A stretch of DNA of 14,130 nt from Candidatus Poseidoniaceae archaeon. Its GTDB lineage: Archaea > Thermoplasmatota > Poseidoniia > Poseidoniales > Poseidoniaceae. The notes beneath the pieces were generated by a model, which saw only the letters and a program-made list of their open reading frames with translations, made no database searches and had not been told where the DNA came from. The DNA lies in the NCBI GenBank assembly GCA_029250345.1, contig JAQXFL010000032.1, positions 1 through 14,130 on the forward strand. The letters are read 5' to 3'. Below, in pieces: positions 7,289 through 12,532 of this stretch. Both the position numbers and the translations under genes were made by a program. Numbering within the stretch: the first letter of the stretch is position 1; each line of letters starts with the position of its first letter.

Positions 7289-7543
7289 ATGGAACGAAGA
7301 CGCTTAGGAATCCTCTTCATGATTCTCTCATGCATACCATATGCCACCCTCATCGCTTTACCGTTCACTCCATTGAGTGCTTCTGAAAGTACTGTTGCAG
7401 CAACAATACTGATCGTTACGGGCGAATCGTTGTTCGCCATCGGTGGTTTAATCGCTGGCAAGAGCCTGTTGGAAAGTTTCCGCCGAAAGCTGATTCCAAG
7501 ACGGTTTCGACGGGGAAAACAACCTATGGATTCAGAAGAATAG
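7289..7543 (+). CDS. Small two-helix membrane protein, transporter-suffix-domain-like
   Basis: An 84-residue protein with a basic N-terminus (MERRR), a first membrane helix (about 6-29, LGILFMILSCIPYATLIALP), a short TPLSASEST turn, a second helix (about 36-57, with TGESLFAIGGLIAGK) and a strongly basic tail (FRRKLIPRRFRR). The pattern resembles the short transporter suffix domain found at the ends of some RND-type transporters and as stand-alone proteins. That match is from memory of the pattern, not a search. The in-frame GTG at 7235 would overlap the VWA gene and add an acidic leader unlike the family, so ATG 7289 is chosen. There is no obvious Shine-Dalgarno sequence or TATA box, so read-through from the VWA gene is likely. 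The role is unknown. Confidence 0.65.
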   Translation: MERRRLGILFMILSCIPYATLIALPFTPLSASESTVAATILIVTGESLFAIGGLIAGKSLLESFRRKLIPRRFRRGKQPMDSEE

Positions 7544-7563
7544 AACGCACTGCTGAAGCAAGG

Positions 7564-7574
7564 TATCAAAAAAC
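7564..7574 (+). promoter_or_regulatory. TATA-like box for the propeller/TSP3 gene
   Basis: The sequence tatcaaaaaac is centred about 27 nt before ATG 7596, and the start lacks a Shine-Dalgarno sequence. The spacing fits a leaderless archaeal transcript starting at or next to the ATG. Support is spacing and composition only. Confidence 0.4.
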
Positions 7575-7595
7575 ATGTGACTTTGGATTGATCTA

Positions 7596-10352
7596 ATGAA
7601 CAAGCAATTGACGCTCCTACTTCTCGGAATACTGTTGTTCTCAATCCCATCTCACGCGGTAGAATCGAGAGAAACTTCGCCAGTGGAACAGTTTGGCGAG
7701 GTCTTCCGAGAAATCGTCATTGCTGATTCTTCAGATGACCTTGATGACCCACGAGACCTTGAGTTCCATCCGGGGCGAGCCAACGAACTTTGGATTGCTA
7801 ATCGAGCCACTGACAGCATAACTATTGTTCACGACACAGGACTTGAGGCACAATATTCTGAAAACCGGCGCGACTCTCACAGAAACCATTTCCTCGAAGA
7901 AGTGAGTGCCATTGCTTTTGGAGCGTATCATCCAGAATTTGACTGGCAATGGGGCTCTGCTCAAGAGACTCGGAATACCTACTGCGGTCAAGGTTCACCA
8001 AACAATTTCATGGGTCCGACCCTTTGGCCCTCATCACTATCTCACTTTGCTATGGAACACCAATCCGATGGATTGCTGGGCAGCCACATCGACATGAACC
8101 ACGAATCTCCATACGGCGTGGGTATCGCTCACGATTCGGACAATGCTTACTGGTACAACGATGGTTACTACGGCGAGTTGGTGTACTACGATTTCCAAGA
8201 AGACCATGATACGGGAATGGATGACCACTCGGATGCTATTGTTCGACGCTATGCTGATATCCAACTCACGCATGCATTCGGAATTCCTGGTCACATGATT
8301 TTGGATAAAGACTCAGGAATCCTCTACATCGCAGACGCCGGTGCAAACCGAGTTCTCTGGGTGAACACCGACGATACGACCACTTCATCACTGGACATCT
8401 TGGGCGAAGCATCCCAACTTGAACCGCTTGCCGAGTATTCCGATATTACCGGCATCGAGTGGGGTGTTCTCGACACTGGTCTCAATCGACCAAGTGGCAT
8501 CGCTCTTGATGGCGACCAATTGTTCGTTTCCACCAACGGCGACGGGAAAATCACTGCTTACGAACTGAACGCTGACGGAAAAGGCGGCGTAGAAGCAGAT
8601 TTCATTCAGACATCGGCTTCTTCGATAATGGGACTTGAAATCGGACCAAATGGTCTTCTCTATTACGTCGATAACGGTCAAGACGAAGTGGTCATGATTC
8701 AACCTGAGGCAGATTCAGACTCTGATGGAGTTGGCGATTCGGTTGACAACTGCCCATTCGTTGCCAATGCAGCACAAGCCAACTACGATGGCGATGCATT
8801 TGGGGATTCATGCGATGACGACACCGATAACGACACCGTTTTGAACGAGGTTGACGACTGCCAATTTGGCAATCTGTCTTGGATTTCATCGTTAGCAACG
8901 GACCATGATATGGACGGTTGTGCCGATTTGACCGAAGACGATGACGATGACAACGACATGGTCAACGACGGCGTGGACCGATGCCCGAAGGGCGACGTCG
9001 CATGGATTGCTACATCAGCAACCGACTACGATTCCGATGGATGCCAAGACAGCGGGGAAGACCTTGATGACGATGACGACCGAATCTGCGACGGTTTGCA
9101 GTCCGACGGAATCTGGGCGTGCTCACCTTCAACGACCGGTGTTGATGAATGTCCGGCCAGTCTCCCCGGTTTCTTTTCAATTCAATCGAATGATGCAGAT
9201 CAGGATGGCTGTGAAGACATCACTGAAGATACCGACGATGATAACGATGGCTTCTCTGACGGAGGCGACGATTGTCCACAAATCTACGGGCTGAGTTCCG
9301 TTGGCGGTCCACTTGGATGCGAAGATTTTGACGGGGACGGTTACGCTGATACCGCCGACGAATACCCAACCGATTCAACCCAATGGGCCGACTCGGACGG
9401 CGATGGCTTTGGTGATCAGGCCGATGGTACGGATGGAGATGCTTGTCCGACAACAATCGGAACATCTACCCTCGATCGCAACGGATGTCTCGATTCCGAC
9501 GATGACGGATGGTCTGACCCGGATTCAAGCTGGACTGCAGCGGATGGTGCTGATGCTTTATCGACGGTCAGAAGTCAACATCTCGATGCTGATGGCGATG
9601 GCTTTGGAGACTCTTTGACCGGATTCCAAGGCGATGAATGCCCGGAAGTTTCGGGCACTTCAACCGAAGATCGATTCGGATGTGTTGATTCAGACGGTGA
9701 CGGTTGGTCCGACGAAGGTGATGCCTTTGCTGACGATGCGAGTCAACATGCTGACGACGACGCCGACGGATACGGCGATTCCCCAGATGGAAACGCCGCA
9801 GACGATTGCCCTGGTTTGTTTGGTCTTTCATCGGAAACCCGACTTGGCTGCCCAGACGCTGATGGCGATGGTTGGGACGATTACCTTGATCAATTCCCTG
9901 AAAACGTCTTGATCTGGTCGGATGCTGATGGTGACGGATACGCTGATCAAGCCGGCACAGACTCCTCTGATGATTGTCTTGAGGTGTCCGGTACTTCGAC
10001 GCTCGATCGAATCGGTTGTCTTGACAGTGATGCCGACGGTTGGTCTGACGAGGCTGATGCATACCCAATGGATTCAACTCGATACTTGGCAAGTGATTCC
10101 ACCTCGATCTCTACATCTCTTGTAGCAATCACAGTGGTGGTTGTTACGCTGTTGCTCGTTGGCCTGTTTGCAATGAGTCGACGTCGTTCACCGGTTGACC
10201 AACCTCTTCCACTCCAAATTCAGCCACTGCCAGCAATGAATGCACCAGTCGAGTCTCCCGCAGCACCCCCTCTTCCTCCCGAAGGCCTTCCGGCCGGTTG
10301 GACCATGGAACAATGGACTTGGTACGGCGCAGACTATTTGAAAAACCGTTGA
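7596..10352 (+). CDS. Secreted, membrane-anchored beta-propeller / thrombospondin type 3 repeat protein
   Basis: A 918-residue surface protein. A Sec signal peptide (1-21, ending SHA) is followed by an NHL-like beta-propeller region (about 30-368) with blades such as PRDLEFHPG.ANELWIAN (52-69), HMILDKDSGILYIADAGANRVL (233-254), RPSGIALDGDQLFVSTNGDGKITAY (298-322) and IGPNGLLYYVDNGQDEVVMI (349-368). Residues about 371-825 form an aspartate-rich stalk of about 17 thrombospondin type 3 Ca-binding loops (DxDGDGxGD type). Its distal half is a longer module carrying two cysteines 14 residues apart, repeated at D615, D680, D736 and D792. A membrane helix (about 838-859), a SRRR stop-transfer and a proline-rich cytoplasmic tail end in LPAGWTMEQWTWYGADYL (898-915). 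Calcium probably stiffens the stalk and presents the propeller away from the cell. The ligand is unknown. The Trx-fold gene follows 25 bp downstream. Confidence 0.87.
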   Translation: MNKQLTLLLLGILLFSIPSHAVESRETSPVEQFGEVFREIVIADSSDDLDDPRDLEFHPGRANELWIANRATDSITIVHDTGLEAQYSENRRDSHRNHFLEEVSAIAFGAYHPEFDWQWGSAQETRNTYCGQGSPNNFMGPTLWPSSLSHFAMEHQSDGLLGSHIDMNHESPYGVGIAHDSDNAYWYNDGYYGELVYYDFQEDHDTGMDDHSDAIVRRYADIQLTHAFGIPGHMILDKDSGILYIADAGANRVLWVNTDDTTTSSLDILGEASQLEPLAEYSDITGIEWGVLDTGLNRPSGIALDGDQLFVSTNGDGKITAYELNADGKGGVEADFIQTSASSIMGLEIGPNGLLYYVDNGQDEVVMIQPEADSDSDGVGDSVDNCPFVANAAQANYDGDAFGDSCDDDTDNDTVLNEVDDCQFGNLSWISSLATDHDMDGCADLTEDDDDDNDMVNDGVDRCPKGDVAWIATSATDYDSDGCQDSGEDLDDDDDRICDGLQSDGIWACSPSTTGVDECPASLPGFFSIQSNDADQDGCEDITEDTDDDNDGFSDGGDDCPQIYGLSSVGGPLGCEDFDGDGYADTADEYPTDSTQWADSDGDGFGDQADGTDGDACPTTIGTSTLDRNGCLDSDDDGWSDPDSSWTAADGADALSTVRSQHLDADGDGFGDSLTGFQGDECPEVSGTSTEDRFGCVDSDGDGWSDEGDAFADDASQHADDDADGYGDSPDGNAADDCPGLFGLSSETRLGCPDADGDGWDDYLDQFPENVLIWSDADGDGYADQAGTDSSDDCLEVSGTSTLDRIGCLDSDADGWSDEADAYPMDSTRYLASDSTSISTSLVAITVVVVTLLLVGLFAMSRRRSPVDQPLPLQIQPLPAMNAPVESPAAPPLPPEGLPAGWTMEQWTWYGADYLKNR
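8709..10085 (+). repeat. Region coding the thrombospondin type 3 repeats
   Basis: Degenerate GAT/GAC-rich repetitive DNA encoding the acidic DxDGDG loops of the 918-residue protein. The last third consists of four related modules (starting at about 9438, 9633, 9801 and 9969). Each encodes D-x-C-(P/L), then G-(T/L)-S-(T/S), then a G-C pair and a DGW(S/D)D loop. Nucleotide identity is clearly lower than protein similarity, so this is an old expansion. It creates long but meaningless open frames on both strands. Confidence 0.8.
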
Positions 10353-10364
10353 CCGTAAATCCCA

Positions 10365-10370
10365 GTGAGG
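10365..10370 (+). promoter_or_regulatory. Shine-Dalgarno site for the Trx-fold gene
   Basis: GTGAGG lies seven bases before ATG 10378, inside the 25-bp gap after the upstream stop codon. This supports translation from a shared transcript with the propeller gene. Confidence 0.5.
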
Positions 10371-10377
10371 TTTTGGA

Positions 10378-10830
10378 ATGGCAGAAAAATTCCCTTCTGT
10401 AACGGGAAGGAATCTGAATAAAAAAACGGTAACAGTTCCTGACGATTACAACAACAAACCCCTTCTTGTTATTGCAGCGTTCGAACAATGGCAACAGCGT
10501 GTGGTCGATGAGGTGATTGCTGCCTTTGATGCAAACGGCCTCGGAGAACGTCATACCATCATCGAGATACCAGTGATTCAACGCTCGACACGGTTTCGCC
10601 AAATACGCCTTGATACAATCATGCGAGCCGTTATTCGAGACCGTGATGTACGTCAAAGAACCGTCACCGTATACCTTGATAAAAAGGCGTTCCGAGACAG
10701 TTTGGACATTCCAAACGATTCTGCAGTTCACTGGTTCTTGATTGACCACATCAGTAAGGAAATACGTCTGCGCGGGGTGAATGTTCCGTCATCTGAAGAA
10801 CTGAAACAGCTGGTGTCTTTGTCGGCGTAA
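10378..10830 (+). CDS. Cysteine-free thioredoxin-fold protein, ATP10-like
   Basis: A 150-residue soluble protein without a signal peptide. The opening FPSVTGRNLNKKTVTVPDDYNNKPLLVIAAFEQWQQ pattern (residues 5-40) matches the start of ATP10-like and related thioredoxin-fold proteins: FPxVxG, a core strand LLVIAAF, then a QQ helix where a redox CxxC would normally sit. The end resembles the conserved thioredoxin-like tail: the VTVYLDKKAFRDSLDIP segment (96-112), the strand VHWFLIDHISKEI (117-129), then a SSEELKQL helix. There is no cysteine anywhere, so it cannot act as a thiol oxidoreductase; a chaperone or binding role is more likely. It is the second gene of a likely unit with the propeller protein. 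The fold call rests on pattern only and would need a structure prediction. Confidence 0.6.
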   Translation: MAEKFPSVTGRNLNKKTVTVPDDYNNKPLLVIAAFEQWQQRVVDEVIAAFDANGLGERHTIIEIPVIQRSTRFRQIRLDTIMRAVIRDRDVRQRTVTVYLDKKAFRDSLDIPNDSAVHWFLIDHISKEIRLRGVNVPSSEELKQLVSLSA

Positions 10831-10951
10831 GGGCTGAACTGCAATTTGATAGCAAGTATATCCGAGTTTTCAAACCGATAAAGCGCGTGTTCAACTTCCC
10901 GTGTATTTACATCGCCGATGGGTTCATGTGTGTGTTCGACAACCAGCGACT

Positions 10952-11428
10952 ATGCAACGGTTTTTGTCTTTGATTTTTGTCTTATTTTTTCTTGCAGGCT
11001 GTCTTGACGCCTCCTCAATTGGCTGCGGTGAAGGCTACGAAGAAACGCGTGCAGGAGACTACTCGATTGATTCCATTACTCTTGATCCAACGACAAATCA
11101 ACTCAGCGTAGTTGTCAAGAATGAAGAAGCGGCATCAGGTTTCATACGAGAGAACGAATCATTAGAGCAAGAGCAAACAATTTGGGTAACATTACAGATT
11201 CAGCATAACGGTCAGATCACTCCCATTCAAGGAGGAGATACTGCTCATTCTTGGACCGTAGCCGGTGATTCAAGTAACGGCGATTCGTGGGTGAGCACGC
11301 TGACATTCACAAGCCCAGACGGTTTTTGCGATTCAGGTTGCGAAGAAATTAGATTTACTGCGAGTAATTACGATGGAATATTCTATCACGACGGAACGTG
11401 CGAGAGTTCTCCATGGTTTGCGGTCTAG
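10952..11428 (+). CDS. Small lipoprotein, function unknown
   Basis: A 158-residue predicted exported lipoprotein. A short n-region (MQR), a hydrophobic core (FLSLIFVLFFLA) and the lipobox LAGC (14-17) mark Cys17 as the lipid attachment site. The mature part has Cys24 and a closely spaced pair in FCDSGCEE, plus one near the C-terminus, so two disulphides are possible. Its alternating polar/hydrophobic pattern (SIDSITLDPTTNQLSVVV, IWVTLQIQHNG) suggests an all-beta sandwich. One N-glycosylation sequon (NES) is present. An in-frame GTG at 10901 would put 17 extra residues before the signal peptide and is rejected. The gene is 121 bp after the Trx-fold gene, so it may have its own promoter (possible TATA-like AAGTATATCC at 10854-10863). 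I do not recognise the family. Confidence 0.7.
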   Translation: MQRFLSLIFVLFFLAGCLDASSIGCGEGYEETRAGDYSIDSITLDPTTNQLSVVVKNEEAASGFIRENESLEQEQTIWVTLQIQHNGQITPIQGGDTAHSWTVAGDSSNGDSWVSTLTFTSPDGFCDSGCEEIRFTASNYDGIFYHDGTCESSPWFAV

Positions 11429-11435
11429 ATTCCTC

Positions 11436-11442
11436 TTTTTTT
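11436..11442 (+). terminator. T7 run after the lipoprotein gene
   Basis: Seven T residues begin eight bases after the stop codon, in the 17-bp gap between the convergent lipoprotein and zinc-ribbon genes. No hairpin is evident, which is normal for archaeal oligo-T terminators. It would serve only the plus-strand gene. Confidence 0.5.
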
Positions 11443-11445
11443 ATT

Positions 11446-12318
11446 CTAGTACATTGAACCAGGGCCGCCACGAGTGACGAAGAAGAATTTACCATCTGGA
11501 TTAGCCACATCCATATTCCAGGCTTCTGATTTATCACCTACGCCTGTAAATTGAATACGCATAATTTTACTGTATTCCTTGGCCTTCTCGCAGGCGATTT
11601 TTCTTTCTGACCATGAAAACCATTCAAGATTCGTTACAATGTAAGTCTCCTCTCTCGAATTAGGATCCCAAATACAAATTCTAGAACTCCCCGGAGTCAT
11701 TGCACCTTCACTCGGTGGTTCGGTAAGAACCTTGATTTCATCTGTTTTTGCTAGATAAAACGATTTTAGTAGTTTAGGAGCATATTCTTCATCCTCTACG
11801 ACATCGTATACTTCTTGTATAATTGCAACGAAGTTTTTTCTCTTATCAAACCAATATTTCTGGACTACTTCCTCTTCTGGTTGCGGATTGAAAAACGTAT
11901 CAATTGGTCCTTTAACCATCGCGCCACCGAAAAGGACGAATGGAATTGCGAATATACCAAAACACAAACCAATCGGTGGATATGTAATGAGTGCAAACAG
12001 GGCGATTCCTAATGGGAAGAGTAGGAAAAGTACTCCGAAAACCAAGGGTATAATTTCACCTAATGATTTTCCTCCTCGACTAAATTTGTGTTCATGGATT
12101 AAAATTACATTGGAGGACTGGGAATCATTTCCTATAGTTTCTAATAGTCTCTCTCCATGTCCATCATTATGTTTTCTTTCTGTAGAACTACCATCATTCT
12201 CCTCATCTATTTCTCCCCATTCAAATTCTTCCCCGCAATGCGGGCAATCAAAGAGTCCTGATACCCCATCATCCAATTCCACCTCCAAGCTGCAATGCGG
12301 GCATTGGATGACAACCAT
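11446..12318 (-). CDS. Zinc-ribbon membrane protein, function unknown
   Basis: A 290-residue protein. A short N-terminal zinc ribbon is formed by C6-P-H-C9 and C25-P-H-C28, with the DDGVSGLFDCPHCGEEFEWG pattern. A hydrophilic linker (about 34-85), two closely spaced membrane helices (about 88-111 and 113-134) and a C-terminal soluble domain of about 150 residues follow. That domain has alternating strand character (KNFVAIIQEVYDVV; DEIKVLTEPP; RICIWDPN; ETYIVTNLEWFSWSERK) and ends in a GGPGSMY tail. Both termini are probably cytoplasmic. The ATG at 12318 is preferred over the one at 12381 because it begins just before the ribbon and has a TATA-like box (minus-strand GCTTTATTAG) centred 27 nt upstream. 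The gene looks AT-richer than its neighbours. I do not recognise the C-terminal domain; PH-like is one possibility. Confidence 0.7.
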   Translation of the reverse strand: MVVIQCPHCSLEVELDDGVSGLFDCPHCGEEFEWGEIDEENDGSSTERKHNDGHGERLLETIGNDSQSSNVILIHEHKFSRGGKSLGEIIPLVFGVLFLLFPLGIALFALITYPPIGLCFGIFAIPFVLFGGAMVKGPIDTFFNPQPEEEVVQKYWFDKRKNFVAIIQEVYDVVEDEEYAPKLLKSFYLAKTDEIKVLTEPPSEGAMTPGSSRICIWDPNSREETYIVTNLEWFSWSERKIACEKAKEYSKIMRIQFTGVGDKSEAWNMDVANPDGKFFFVTRGGPGSMY

Positions 12319-12340
12319 GACGGGATACCAGAGAATTTTC

Positions 12341-12350
12341 CTAATAAAGC
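12341..12350 (-). promoter_or_regulatory. TATA-like box for the zinc-ribbon gene
   Basis: Minus-strand GCTTTATTAG is centred 27 nt before ATG 12318, the distance expected for a leaderless archaeal start. A second candidate, GAATATATGCC at about 12364-12374, would give a leader of about 25 nt. Confidence 0.4.
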
Positions 12351-12440
12351 AATACCCGGTTGTAGGCATATATTCAGCCACAAGGAACTGACTCCAATGG
12401 CACCCTGAATTCTATTGGCTTGGTTGAACTATTGAAGTGA

Positions 12441-12457
12441 ATAAGTGGTTTACTTAT
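12441..12457. promoter_or_regulatory. 17-bp palindrome in the divergent intergenic region
   Basis: ATAAGT-ggttt-ACTTAT is a perfect 6-bp inverted repeat with a 5-nt spacer. It lies between the divergent zinc-ribbon and repeat-protein genes, about 47 bp upstream of the latter's TATA-like box. It has operator-like geometry, the same 6-5-6 layout as the palindrome at 1761-1777 but a different sequence. Confidence 0.35.
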
Positions 12458-12503
12458 GTTCAGTAATGTTAACGACCGAAACGCCCTAAATTTGACGAAT
12501 AAG

Positions 12504-12510
12504 CATATAG
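12504..12510 (+). promoter_or_regulatory. TATA-like box for the repeat-protein gene
   Basis: CATATAG is centred 26 nt before ATG 12533 and preceded by a purine-rich stretch (gaataag). The spacing fits leaderless transcription, and no Shine-Dalgarno sequence precedes the ATG. Confidence 0.45.
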
Positions 12511-12532
12511 TCCACAAATGTAGTCACCCCAC

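Noticed and set aside
7183..7650. Minus-strand 155-codon frame
   Set aside because: It covers parts of three plus-strand genes, and its product looks like a random translation.
8709..10085. CRISPR or tandem-repeat array
   Set aside because: The repeats are degenerate, in frame and fully explained by protein-coding TSP3 loops; there are no constant repeats with unique spacers.
9568..10092. Minus-strand 174-codon frame opposite the TSP3 repeats, and similar frames at 8941-9294 and 9301-9618
   Set aside because: Artefacts of GAT/GAC-rich repeat DNA; the translations are low-complexity R/H/Q or M/T/P strings with no start signals.
10144..10749. Minus-strand 201-codon frame
   Set aside because: It lies opposite the propeller C-terminus and the Trx-fold gene, both well supported, and shows no recognisable domain or start signal.
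10901..10951. GTG at 10901 as the lipoprotein start
   Set aside because: It would place a 17-residue mixed leader before a complete signal peptide that starts at ATG 10952.
11888..12391. Plus-strand 167-codon frame
   Set aside because: It is the shadow of the zinc-ribbon gene; the S/P/N-rich translation reflects the reverse complement of acidic codons.
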